Positions 36,590-47,630 of a stretch of 64,000 nucleotides of DNA are shown one piece after another (within the stretch, counting starts at the first letter, position 1; every line of letters begins with the position of its first letter). The DNA is from Lumnitzera littorea (taxonomy: Eukaryota; Streptophyta; Magnoliopsida; Myrtales; Combretaceae): assembly GCA_024138015.1 (NCBI GenBank), contig JAMXBB010000004.1:10394318-10458317 (forward strand), given 5' to 3'. A program made the translations under genes and the position numbers. The notes under the pieces were generated by a model. The model was not told the origin of the DNA. It saw only the letters and a list, made by a program, of their open reading frames with translations, and searched no databases.

Positions 36590-36990
36590 ATTATAGTCAT
36601 ACAAAATGAATTTAGTATGGAAGTAACAACCTCACTAGATTTAGCCTTTGATCAAAACTGCATTCAATAGGGATTAATTCCAATAAAATTTTATGAGAAA
36701 ACTACGTAAAGATTAATGTCGGCAAATGGATCAAGGATAAATGTCAATTCTAAATTACCCCATATTGAAATTGTTCAAGAAGATGTTAACTTCAAAACTT
36801 CATTTATTTTAGTAAAAAACATTAAAAATTTAGTAACATAAAGAACTTTGTTGCTAACCATACTTTATCCTTTTCAAATCACATGAAAAGAACTAACGAA
36901 AAAAGTAAAAGATAAAGGAAATATTTTTCAAATTTGTTTATCCTATGAGAAAGAAAGAAGTCAACTTGTTAAAAGAGAAAATGGTTAGTC
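36590..36990 (+). pseudogene. Pararetroviral aspartic protease (degenerate)
   Basis: The protease that processes the polyprotein. The expected DTGAD-x-NCIQ active-site block is represented by a stretch reading DLAFDQNCIQ near 36640, where the catalytic DTG is lost. It is followed by GLIPIKFYEKT, SANGS and a downstream FKTSFILVKN block. The surrounding pattern makes the family clear although the active site is gone. Confidence 0.7.
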
Positions 36991-37079
36991 AAATTAAAAG
37001 AAAATTAAAACATATCAATTTTATTAAAGAAGATATCAAAGAAGAAAGAATCAACTCACAATTAAATTAGAAAGAGATT

Positions 37080-37870
37080 CAAGAAAAAATTAAAGCATTA
37101 CAAGAAAAGTTTGGAAACAAGATTTGTTTTGATATTGCAAATGTATTTCAGTCAAGGAAAAAATACATAGTAAAATTGTACTATGTAAAAAGGTTCACAA
37201 CAAACAAAATCCTAGCAAAGGCTAGATTCATTCAAATAAATCAAGAAATATTAAAATTTTGTAAAAAGGAGATTCAAGACTTATTAAATAAAAAATTAAT
37301 TAGAAAATCAAAATCACCTTAGTCATGTTCGGCCTTCTATATTCAAAATAAAGAAATAAAAAGAGATGCTCCAATATTGATTATCAATTACAAACCCTTA
37401 AATTCAAATGATTAGCTATCTAATACCCAATAAGAGAGATTTGTTTAATAAACTAAGATCACTTTAGAGTTTGGGATGAAATCTAGATTTTGGCAAATCA
37501 AATTAAGTAAAAAAGATAAGTATAAAACAATCTTCACTATTTATTTTAGTCATTACGAATGGAACGTAACATCATTCAGTATGAAGAATCCTCCATCTAT
37601 ATTTTAAAATATTATGAATGAAATTTTTACATCATATTCAAGTTTTTTAATAGTATACATAGATGATGTTCTAAGCTTTTCGAAAAACATATATCAACAT
37701 GTCAAACATTTAAATACATTTTTCAATATTATTAAAAGAAATGGTCTAGTAGTTTTCAAAAAGAAAATGAAATTGTTTTAAACAAAAGTTAGATTCTTTG
37801 TACATGATATTCATTAAGGAATCATTAAGCCAATAGATAGAACTATTGAATTTGCTCAAAAGTTGCCTGA
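37080..37870 (+). pseudogene. Pararetroviral reverse transcriptase (degenerate)
   Basis: Copies the pregenomic RNA into DNA. The first half (about 37230-37440) is readable only across frames. From about 37465 one frame gives GMKSRFWQIKLSKKDKYKT, then HYEWNVTSF, NIMNEIF and IVYIDDVLSFSKN. The catalytic box YIDDV is intact at 37656-37670. HVKHL, then KRNGLVV, KMKLF, a KVRFF segment and a KPIDRTIEFAQKLPEEI thumb-like end follow. In-frame stops lie between these blocks. The style is clearly caulimovirid rather than gypsy. Confidence 0.85.
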
Positions 37871-38470
37871 AGAAATTTAAGATAAAAACATCTCCAAATA
37901 TTCTTAGAATGTCTCAATTATCAGCCTTATCCAAAACTTGAGAATTAAGTGTAAACCTTTGTTCCAATGATTAAAGAAGAATCCTTTACCTTGAAATAAA
38001 GAAACGACTAAGATTGTTTAAGAAATAAAGAGAGAAGTAAAAAATCTATCGTGTGTAGGAAATCGATCCAAATGCTAAACTCATAGTTAAGACAAATGCG
38101 TCTAGCATAAGATTTAGTAGAATATTAAAACAATTAAGAACAAATAATAAGAGATTATTTTGAAATTTAGTGGAATACTCAAGTTAATTACTCAATAGTA
38201 AAAAAATTTTGTCAATAGTCTTATGTATTTCAAAATTATCTTTTTGAAAAGAAATTTTTAATTCATGTAGATTGCAAATCTACCAAGGAAATTTTGCTTA
38301 AAGATGGAAAAAACATTGTTTCTAGAGAAATTTTTTGTCAAATAGAAGCTATTTTATCTACTTTTGATTTTGAAATTAAATTTATCGAGAGAGAATCTAA
38401 TTCTCTCCTTGTTTTCCTTGTAAGAGAAATCCTTTCAAGAAAAAATATTGAAGTGAAAAAACAAAGTTGA
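37871..38470 (+). pseudogene. Pararetroviral RNase H (degenerate)
   Basis: The RNase H removes RNA template during replication. The C-terminal half is well preserved at 38245-38460: LIHVDCKSTKEILLKDGKN (a catalytic Asp in HVDCKS), then SREIFCQ, ILSTFDFEIKFIERESNSL and a final VREILSRKN. The N-terminal half is scattered over frames and partly lost. A MITE is inserted directly after its end. Confidence 0.75.
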
Positions 38471-38480
38471 CTATATAATT

Positions 38481-38831
38481 GGGATAAAGCCAATATGAGT
38501 ATTTGAACTTTCAAATTTTTTAATTTTAGTACCTAATTTTTTAAATGAAACAAATTAGTATCTCTATTATAATGACTATTATTATAAAATGCTAAAATAA
38601 TAATATAAATATATCAATATTCATTTTAGTACCCAAAATTTATTTTATACTTTATTTTGGTACTTCAACTTTGTTAAATGAAACAAACAAGTATTCTTTA
38701 TAACGATTGTTATAACAGAAATACTAATCGGTTTCATTTGAAAAGTTAGGGTACTAAAATGAACAAATTCAAAGTTCAAGTATTAAAATGAAAAAATATG
38801 AAAGTTCAGATGCTTTTATTGTTTTTATCCC
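38481..38831. mobile_element. MITE (351 bp) inserted after the RNase H region
   Basis: Terminal inverted repeats of about 45 bp: the left end GGGATAAAGCCAATATGAG pairs imperfectly with the right end, whose reverse complement reads GGGATAAAAACAATAAAAG. Both then continue into a TGAACTTTCA block. An inner pair (TTTTAGTACC and GGTACTAAAA) continues the foldback. It has no coding capacity. The target duplication is unclear. TIR style suggests a Mutator-like or other DNA-transposon derivative; the superfamily is unassigned. Confidence 0.75.
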
Positions 38832-38920
38832 TTATACCATCAAAAACTCTCTTCCAACTCCTTCAAAACTAGCTACAAGACCACCTGCACCAAAAACACA
38901 CTTTGGTACGATAGGAAGCT

Positions 38921-39079
38921 CTTCCTCCATATCTTTGGTCAATTTTCCTATCTGGAAGTAAAATTGCTTCTAAGTACTCAATCCAAATTAAGTAACTTAT
39001 CTTCCTCCACATCTTTTTCAATTTTCTTATCTGGAATTAAAATCGCTTCTAAGTGCTCAATCTAAATTACGTAACTCAA
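38921..39079 (+). repeat. 80-bp tandem duplication in the pararetrovirus
   Basis: Units 38921-39000 and 39001-39079 share CTTCCTCCA, ATCTTT, CAATTTT, ATCTGGAA, GCTTCTAAGT and CTCAATC blocks with roughly ten differences. It lies just before the downstream coding remnant. Confidence 0.85.
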
Positions 39080-40430
39080 TTAGTTTACATTCAATTAATG
39101 GATTATTTTCAAAAGAAATTTACCCAAGAGTTGTTTCTAGTGGAGAGGAAAAACTTTAAAAAATTCTTTAAAAAAGGTTTGTTTGAAATTGTTCAAAATT
39201 ATTTTCCAAAAAATTTTCATTTTCAACCAAGTGATCTAAGAAAGATTTTTAATGAATTTATACTTGTGGACACTAATAGCATAGAACTTACTTATCGAGG
39301 GGAAGAAGAAGAAATTACATATTCAAAATGCAAAATTAAGAGAAACCTAACGCTCAAACAATGGAATTAGCACACTTGGATAATAAAGATGTTTTCTCAA
39401 AGTTTTATCCTTTCAACTTATGATTACTATAATTACATCAAAGCTTGAGAAAATATGTTTTTTTATCAAAAATTATTCTTATTCATAGTTCATTTAATTT
39501 AAGACAATTCAAAGTGAATTTCAAGCACAATTTGCAAACTAGTTCAATTATTATGGTCCAACATAAAATATATTGCTACTTGAGATTTGTTGTTAAGTAA
39601 TTTTGGGATGAAATCTTGCTCTTGCAAAACACAAAGAACTAAATGGTACCATAACTATTCCGATACCTAAGTTAGTAAATGTGTTTTAAGAGAAAAGAAG
39701 CAAACAGTTTTGAATTATTAAAGAGTTCTTATAGTACTTTTTCTATGTATTTATAGGTAAATATTGGGTGTCTGAAGCAACAGTTGATTATATTAATCAT
39801 GAGACATGTGCGGAGCTCATAATTAAGCACGTACATGAAATATAGGAGTGATGAGCGATTATGTAATGAAACTGTGCTAGACAATAACTGTTCACACTAC
39901 TTTTACTAAATTCAAACCAAACAAGAAACTATCTTAGTTGACGTCTGTCAAGAATAGAGTTACTTAGCTTTTTGTCAACGGAATGGCTAAGTGGATTCAA
40001 AAGATAAAATCTAACTATCAACAAGACTCATCAAGGGTTCAAGATATTACGGTTCTTTAAATTTTTAATGTTTTCGGCAAAATTCAATAGAGATGAACTA
40101 TGACCTAGACTTATACTATAGAAGAAAACTCCTAAGGACAACCTATCATAAAGAGAATTTTCAAGTTAAGTGGTAAGAGAAGTTTAACACTTCAATGACA
40201 AACGCTAGGACTATTCAACCATACGTAGATTAAAAGGAGAAGAGCATTGTTCAAAATAATGAATTTTTAAAGGATAATAGTAAAATCTAAGTAAACTTGG
40301 TAGGGATCTCTTATCCTAGTGAATATAAAAGAAAGATAATTATATTAGCTTCAAAATTATTCGATGAAGAAGCTAGCTCTGATAGCATGATGAAAAACAA
40401 TAGAAGTGGTAAAATTTAAAGAAAAAAATA
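39053..40430 (+). pseudogene. Pararetroviral downstream coding remnant (function unknown)
   Basis: The first 105 codons (39053-39370) are open and Lys/Phe-rich, with FQPSDLRKIFNEFILVD and a YRGEEEEI segment. The rest up to about 40430 is scattered and shows virus-like Lys/Asn/Ser-rich coding without a domain I recognise. In some plant pararetroviruses a second frame of unknown role follows RNase H, which fits this position. A different origin cannot be excluded. Confidence 0.45.
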
Positions 40431-41290
40431 ATGTATGGATACAGAAACTAAATTAAAAAATTAAATTAAACAAGAAGTATAATAAGAATGCCAAATTAAT
40501 AAAAATAATTTATTATCACCTCAATGTCACAGTGCAACTCTTGATCCGCTTGTTGAATATAGTTGCCAATACTTAATCAATAATTGCGATGTCGATCAAC
40601 AAAAAATATCGGTATCCTTCCTGCTTCAATTGGCACCACACTGGAAATTATATAAAATGAATGTGTCTTAATTGCGGATGGAAAACAATTTCAATGTAAA
40701 AAGAAAAAATCTTGTGCATCAATGGACTTCAACACCAATTCGTTGCTGCATAAAGAAACTAGGCAAATTATGCTTTGAAACAATATTATATTGTTTGTTT
40801 ATACGATCCCATAAAATTGGTGTTGGTTTCCCCTCGTGATCTAATGCTTTCTCGGCGAAGGTTCATTCACCGATAGGCAATCAAAGTTAAAGCTCTAATA
40901 AATTTAATCACGCGGAATTCTGGGAATTAACCTTTGGATGCAACTTGGAGACTATAAACACATAATTGCGATCGTGATGAAGTGTATAAGATGGGCATAA
41001 ATAAATTAAAATAATATGTTTTGATAGCTTCACACTATCTTACTTTACTGTTGAAAGAAATCAATTTTATTTAACTCAATAATCAATCGCCTAATTATTC
41101 AAAACTTTGAAAAGAGTACTATTTATATACAAATAAGATAAATATAGATCTTATGATGTGAACCCAATCCAATGGCTAACGATAAATCTTCTAAAATAAA
41201 AAATACTAAAAGACTTACTAAAAAATATTAAAATATATCTATCTTGAAAATAATGCAAATTATAAAATCTCAAATTTTTATCATGCCAAA
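40431..41290. other. Unassigned block, possible insertion in the pararetrovirus
   Basis: Composition and style change here: no virus-like coding, mixed AT-rich and moderate-GC parts (for example TCACGCGGAATTCTGGGAATT near 40908). Removing it would bring the viral unit to about 8.1 kb. No termini or target duplication were found. It may be a solo LTR. Confidence 0.35.
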
Positions 41291-41329
41291 TAGGACGATA
41301 ACATTATCTTGAACTCCAACGCATGTATG

Positions 41330-42110
41330 AATGGTCCCCATCATAGCAATAAATCCCAGTCACAATTGCTATGGAGTCGATATATCTCAGCATGAGTCCT
41401 AAGTATGAGTGGTTGGTCAAAACTGTATTGTTCAATGTATGAGGATGAGAGCCTGAAGATTGATTATGATCAATAAATAAAATCTCTTGTTCAAGAGAAA
41501 ACTATTTAGAAAATTAGAATTTGTTCAATTTTGTTCAAAGTGATTTAGAGATGTAAGATTGCGGTTTCAAGACAAACAACTTTTCAAAAGTAAAAAGCAC
41601 CGAGATATCAAGGCAAGCAACATCTTTAAAAGATGAAATCTACAGAGTGGATTCTCTGTAGCCTTATTCAAAGCTAGACTATCTATACTACAGATTCCCT
41701 ACAGCTCTTGATTAAAAGAAAGCAGCATTATCAAAAGAGGAAATCTATAGGACAGATTTTCTGCAGAAGGTAGTAGCCTTATTAAAAACAGATTCCCTTG
41801 TTGAAGTATACAAGGAAGAACGTTGAACAGGGGAGGGCATCAGTTGAAAATACTCATTCTTCGTCTCTCTCTCTCATCAACTCTTTAGGAAGAACCCCCT
41901 CAATACTTCTTCTATAACCTCTCTTTCATAATTACCCATATCATTGTAAACTACTGTAATTTCTTCAACATCCTTCTAATCTTCAATATCCTTATAATCT
42001 TCTTCAACTTTGTCATATTCATCATGAAGATTATGCCGATCAATTGTAAGTTTTCTTATTGTAATTTTTGAATATCATATATTAAAGTTTTCTATGAATT
42101 TTATACTTGT
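41330..42110 (+). promoter_or_regulatory. Pararetroviral promoter and leader region
   Basis: Non-coding region between the last coding remnant and the primer site, where Caulimoviridae keep the pregenomic promoter. It holds hairpin-forming repeats (41640-41661 and related), a purine tract AGGGGAGGG (41829-41837) suitable for plus-strand priming, a CTCTCTCTCTCATC pyrimidine run near 41866, and a weak TATA-like TTCTATAACC near 41910. No single start site can be fixed from sequence. Confidence 0.5.
41640..41661. other. Perfect hairpin in the viral leader
   Basis: CTACAGAG, loop TGGATT, CTCTGTAG: an 8-bp perfect stem. Related imperfect versions follow (ACTACAGATTCCCTACAG near 41689; GACAGATTTTCTGCAG near 41752). 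Confidence 0.7.
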
Positions 42111-42113
42111 ATT

Positions 42114-42371
42114 TTGATTATATGTTTCACAATGAAATATTTAAAGAAATTTATCAATTGGAACAAAGAAATTATTAGACAATTAAACAAACAAATTGCT
42201 CAATTATATGATGAAGTTGATTGCTTAACACAGATAATCATAAGACCAGATATTAGCGCAGAAGTTTACGGAAAAGTAAAACAAATTATAAATCAAAAGC
42301 ATCATAAAATATTCGTAAAAAGGCCACTAAGAATTAGATTTCATTCAAATACTATTAGTGTGGCTTATTAA
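42114..42371 (+). CDS. Small open frame directly before the viral primer site (unknown)
   Basis: An 85-codon open frame starting MIICFTMKYLKK and ending inside the terminal repeat that carries the primer site. It is the only stretch of this length in the viral region without a stop whose end coincides with a structural landmark. The product would be basic (Lys/Arg/Ile-rich) with a coiled-coil-like EIIRQLNKQIAQLYDEVD segment at about residues 19-36, and has no domain I recognise. Position is comparable with small leader frames of other caulimovirids. It may equally be chance or the remnant of an older frame. No sign of expression can be read. Confidence 0.4.
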   Translation: MIICFTMKYLKKFINWNKEIIRQLNKQIAQLYDEVDCLTQIIIRPDISAEVYGKVKQIINQKHHKIFVKRPLRIRFHSNTISVAY

Positions 42372-42389
42372 TTAAGATCCCGTAGAAGG

Positions 42390-42404
42390 TTCGTATCAGA
42401 GCCA
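42390..42404 (+). promoter_or_regulatory. Pararetroviral primer-binding site, right copy
   Basis: TTCGTATCAGAGCCA keeps GTATCAGAGCCA of the tRNA-Met primer site exactly. It lies 12,886 bp from the left copy and in the same sequence context (TTAATTAAGA upstream, TTCATTCTTCCC downstream). Confidence 0.85.
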
Positions 42405-42599
42405 GAATCTTAAAGAGACTGTTCATTCTTCCCGGTCTTTTTTTTTTTTTTTTTACATCTCAATTTCTGACACTGATCTTTCTGTGGTTTTCTCATAAAA
42501 CGTGACCTTATTGTGCATTCATTCATTGAGATTTATCTATTTACTTGCTCAAATTTTGAAAGTAAATATATGATACATGGATACCAATTTTGATTGCAT

Positions 42600-43455
42600 C
42601 AGCACAAAAATGAAAACAAACAAAAAATCAATAGGTATACATAACTAACAATAAGTCCTTTGCCAGACATAATCCACAATTTATATCCAAGGTACTTATA
42701 TCAATCAATATGCTAAAATCATGTGTACATGCATAGGTGATTAATGAAACGAAAAAATTGTGAACCACAAACCAAACCAGAAAACTGCTTTTTTCTAACC
42801 GATTTGATTAATGGTTCAGTCCTGCCTTAGTAGTTAGGTTTAAAGCAAACCTAACCAACCGGTTAATTATTAAAAAAAAAAAAATAGCTGAGCTAATCCA
42901 CACACCTCATTCATGCTTAGCTCACACGACATTATTCTGTCAGTTTTTTATTTCATTATGCATGGCAAGGTCAACAGGAAAAAATTGCAAATAACTTTCC
43001 TAAAATTTAACTAACTTCTTAAACTTTAAAAATATAGTTTTTGATTTCTTAAATTTTAATAAATTAGCAAACAGTTCTTATAGGTTGAAAATAACTTTCT
43101 TAAACTTTAATTTTTATTTACAAACGTCTCATAAATTTATCAAAATATACTTTAAAATACTCTAAACTTCGACTATAATGTGACTTTTCTTAATTAAAAA
43201 AGGAAATATCTTTTATATTATTAATTTATCAAAGTTTAAAAGGTAAAAGACCATACTTTAAAAGTTCAAAAGATTAATTCATACTTAAATCAAAATTTAT
43301 AGAGATTATTATAATTTCCCTAGATTATTAATATATAAGTTCATTTTCTTTTTATGTCACGGTAGCTAATACCTAATTTGCATGAAGCACTTCCCAAGAG
43401 AGTATCCTCTAGACAAATGGCATTTCACTTCGTGCAAAAAGAATCATATTAGCAA
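42600..43455 (+). repeat. Duplicated block, copy B, right part
   Basis: Aligns with about 13915-14490 of copy A (TCCTTTGCCAGACA, then GTGAACCACAAACCAA, TTCATGCTTAGCTCACA, CAAGAGAGTATCC). An extra AT-rich stretch at about 42980-43330 is not in copy A and has no recognised content. Confidence 0.85.
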
Positions 43456-43617
43456 TGTTTAGAATTTGCACGCTCGCAAAATTCTAAAAGTTCCTTAAGC
43501 AGTTGAGATATTTTAGTATCATTGCTGTAAATATTGGGGTCGACTCCGCGTTTGCAGCTGTATTTCCTCACTATTGATTATTTAATGAATTATCTAAACA
43601 CCCCAAAGAAAAAAACC

Positions 43618-44205
43618 CTCTTCGTGCAAGTGTACGTGACTGCTTTAGCCAACTCATTGATCGCAATATGTGATATTAGAATGTTATTGCTTTTTTGGAT
43701 AATAGTCGATTCCTTGCAGTATAAATTGAGTAAAAGCAGTCTTGTACAAGTGTATGTGTCTCATATCCGAAAGAGAATTGGTAGTGCTTTTGTTTTATTT
43801 TTTGGGATAAGTTAGTTGATTCTTCCCCGTATGAATTTGACTCAAAATGTCTTCTTGCAATCTATGCAAGTGCAACTACTTATTTAATTCAATTCCTCGC
43901 TATATCTAATATTAGAACTATTATTGGTTTTTGTGGATTAAATAGTTAGTTCATATCTAACATTAAAATGGTTATTGCTTTTTTTAGATACATTGGTTGA
44001 TTTCGTGCAATATAAATGGACTAAAAGCAATCTTTGTGCAAATGTATACAACTACTTTTTGTCAATTCACTCTTTACAATATCCGATATTACAACCGTTA
44101 TTTCTTTTCTTTTCTTTTTCTTTTTTTTTTTAGATTAATGGTTAGTTCAACTATTGTTAGTGCTTTTTCCTTTTCTTTTTTTTTTGGATAAATTAGTCGA
44201 TTCTT
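43618..44205. repeat. Degenerate tandem array, unit about 110-180 bp
   Basis: Units start at 43618, 43741, 43851 and 44032. Each begins CTT-GTGCAA-TGTA and carries a GATATTAGAA block, TTATTGCTTTTTTGGATA, GTTGATTC, GCAATATAAAT and GACTAAAAGCA in order, with unequal gaps. It has no coding sense. Confidence 0.65.
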
Positions 44206-45112
44206 TATTATAACACTCTAGACCAAAATAATGAATAATTAAATCAACAAACAATAATAACTCTTTTTCAACCACTTGACTTTCCATAATCTTTGTGGGA
44301 CTTCACTTAACATGAGACATCATAATCCCCCTACCCTCCCTCTTAAACATGCGATATCCTTGTTGCAATACCTTAGGATTGGGTCTAGTTTTTTCCCCCC
44401 TTTAGAAATATGATTTGGTTCATTCCTGCTACTCTCAACATATAGATTATCTCCGAAACATGTCAAGAGTTACACTCTAATGATTCTCTTAAAGCTCTCT
44501 GTACTACTTCGAAGCAGCAAAATCGTAACAGTCATACCGTCCAAAACAATTATAGGATAGAAGCTAATTTTACAATTGCTATCTTAGATTTGATTCACAT
44601 AAGACATCAACAACTAATCCACTTTAAAGTAAAAAATTCATAAATTAAATATATTATTTAACTATGTAATTATGAAAAGTACATATTTACAGTAAATAAT
44701 TTGAGTATGTTTATAAGATTTAGTAACCTAATCATAATCTACTTAAGTAATACATAAATTAATACTAAAAAATTTAAAGATAAAATCCAAATTTGAGAGT
44801 GTATCTGATTCTCGGTTTTATATTCTCACTCCCTAATATCCAGCGGTTAGTAGCTTTAAGATAGTATATGGTCACTTCTTAGTTACCACTTGTAGCAACA
44901 TCTATAGGAATGCAAGTAACCAACCATTCAGTAAGTTAGGATGAAGACTTAAAATTATACAGCAAATATAAATGGAGTTATCAATCAATTTGGTTAGATA
45001 CAATACATGTATAAGTAAATGCCATTGCACAATGTTATTCAGTCCATCGTGAAATTAGAAAAATTACGCCTATTTTAATTCAGGTTGAGGAGTTTCTATG
45101 TTATGCAACAAC

Positions 45113-45486
45113 TTATGACCAAACCCAAACTTGTGTAATAGAGATACTGTTCTTCCCGCAACTACCTTTAAACCATTGACTTCATTCCTACCATGACCGC
45201 CTTACTTATCATTTAGTTTGACTAAGGGTAAAATAACACATTATACTATCTAGCCTTATCCCTTTCAAAAGGGTCGATATTTAGCCGGAGAACCCTACTC
45301 ATGGCTAAACTCAAGCTTATCTAATGGAGGTACTGTTCTTCCTGCGACTACCTTCAAACCATTAACTTCATCCCTACCGTGACCTCCTAAATTATCACTT
45401 AGTTCGACTAAGGGTAAAATAACATATTATGCTATCTAGCCCTATCCTTTTCAAAAGGGTCGATATTTGACTGGAGAACCCTAGTG
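45113..45486. repeat. 187-bp tandem duplication
   Basis: Units 45113-45299 and 45300-45486 share almost all blocks, for example TACTGTTCTTCC, CGACTAAGGGTAAAATAACA and AAAAGGGTCGATATTT. They differ at roughly one base in eight. It lies within the LTR-like block. Confidence 0.85.
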
Positions 45487-47630
45487 TTTCACCTAATGGG
45501 TTACTATGTAGGTTCGATTTAGAATTACAAGTCGTATATTTAATTAATTCCGGTTCAAAGTGTTTAATCATTTCAATAAATCATATGAATACATGCCACT
45601 ACAGCAAACCAGAATCATAACATCAGACTAAAAACTAAGCACATACAGATATGTGCACAATCAACTATCTAGCAAACATAACTAAGTATAATCTCAAGCC
45701 TCCAGATATTACAAATTAGTATTCCGAAATATAGTAATGTATTAATCCTAACTTACTTAAACTTCTCGCTTGCTCACACAAGGTGTAACTCGCACAAACT
45801 ATTGTTGATAATTCCTATAATACAAATGTTGTTTTATTCGATATTTCTTTATGTTATCTTTAGCTTCAGGTTTTATTATACCTAATTACTTAGGTTTTTA
45901 AATATTTTACAATTATTCTTAATTTAGGCTATATTCTAATTCAGTTTCCAAATTGGTTTCTAAATTAGGTTATAATTTAGTTTCTGATTACGAGTTATAT
46001 AAGAACCCTAAGAACTTGTTCCAAACCATAATGTGAAATTAATCACATTATAATCGGATATTCTAAATATCATATTTGGTTTCTAACTAGCATTTTAGTT
46101 TATACTATACACCATAATCCTAATTTAGCTATCGAATTTGCTTTCGATGTAAGAAAAATTTACATTTTTCATATAATTATATAGATTTATATTTTATATC
46201 AAATTTATTGTATATTAATATTATTATAATATTATCAATTTTGACATAATATTTTCTACTCATTAATTTCCTATATTTACATATTATGTGTTATTAGATA
46301 ATTCACTCCTAAATCACTTATTTAATACTTTTAACACTACATATATCATCCTTTATTATCCAATAACATATTGAATGTCTAATTATATCCTAAATTAGAA
46401 TTTTATACCTAATTACCTTGAATTACTAAATTAACTTAATATATATCATTTTATCTATTACATATATACTATATAATGCACCTAATAATTACATTTAACA
46501 CCCTAAATGCTACAAATATCATACTAAATTAGAATTTAACATCCTAAAACACGTAATTATATAATAAATCAGTAATTACCATTTAATTACTCAATTAGTC
46601 CAAAATCACTCATTTTATACATTATTTTAAGGCTTAAAATTTTCGAAAATAGATTTTTGAAAAATATCTCCATAGCATTGTTTTAAATATTCAAAATAGC
46701 TTACACAAAATTTTTAAGCTCAAAATTACACCCTTAAGGTAATTTATTTCTAAATCAAACAAAATTCGAGTTTGCATGATTTTTTAAACACATATATTTT
46801 CAAACATAAATTCATTAAAATAAAAATTTTCCCTAAATCTACATATATAAAAACCTCAAAATACCCAATTTCATAATTTTCTATAATTATTTAATATTTT
46901 TAATAAATAAAATAAAATTAGAGGAAAAATCGAACTTACCGACGTTGGTTGCTTTGGCTACTGCCGGCCACCAAAGCCTTATTGACCAACTTGGGCGCTG
47001 TTACCACTGTTTAATGGTAGTAGCTGTTCACTCTCAAGTGCTCATTGTGTGTGGGCTCACCTTACAACCCCTATCTACACACTAATTTTCTAATTTTTTG
47101 TAAATTTAGTTTTTCCTCTCTTCTCTCCTCTACCTAATTTTTTTCTGATTGCTAACAAGCCAAAATGAATTCCAGATGGTTGTCTTTCAATTTATAGAAG
47201 GGTTTAGATGGGTTGGTGAATTAATTAGTACCATTTGTCTCCTTATCTTCTTCTATTTCTACTTTCAATTTGGTTAAATTTGATTGGTTGAATTTCCATC
47301 CTTCACTTTCAGGTTATCATGCCCTATTTATAGATAGGGCCACATGTTTTTATAATTTTCTTGATTTTTTATTAATTTTTTTATGAATTTCCTTTAATTA
47401 ATTAGCATTATTTTAGCATATTTTAGATATTTTAAGAAATTTCGCATATTTTTTCCTACATGTAAATACATATATAGTACAAATAAATATTCTTAAATAT
47501 TATTTAAGTTATTTTATGATTTTTAGTATGTATATGATTTATTTCTATCAATTCGTTAATTATCAAAACTCGTTTTACGTGTTTTTGATAAATAACGGAA
47601 AATATACATATAATTCAATATTAAAAATTT

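Larger units (their letters stand above)
29474..42590 (+). mobile_element. Endogenous pararetrovirus (Caulimoviridae-like), near genome length, degenerate
   Basis: An integrated plant DNA virus copy. Between two tRNA-Met-like primer sites (29504 and 42390) lie movement-protein, coat-protein, zinc-knuckle, protease, RT and RNase H remnants in that order, then a downstream coding remnant, a promoter/leader and a small frame. There is no integrase and no LTR. The ends carry the same 80-odd bases including the primer site, so the insertion is terminally redundant, as expected when a circular genome is opened near that point. Movement protein joined to a gag-pol-like series fits petuvirus/florendovirus-type members. 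Inserted in it are a 3.56-kb LTR-like sequence and a MITE, and probably another block. All long frames are broken. The right edge is approximate. Confidence 0.85.

Noticed and set aside
1..43455. The two duplicated copies as LTRs of one giant retrotransposon
   Set aside because: No primer site or purine tract borders them, and the 6 kb between them (14511-20584) contains no retroelement coding.
43618..44205. CRISPR-like array
   Set aside because: Units are unequal and degenerate without short constant repeats and unique spacers, and the DNA is from a plant nucleus.
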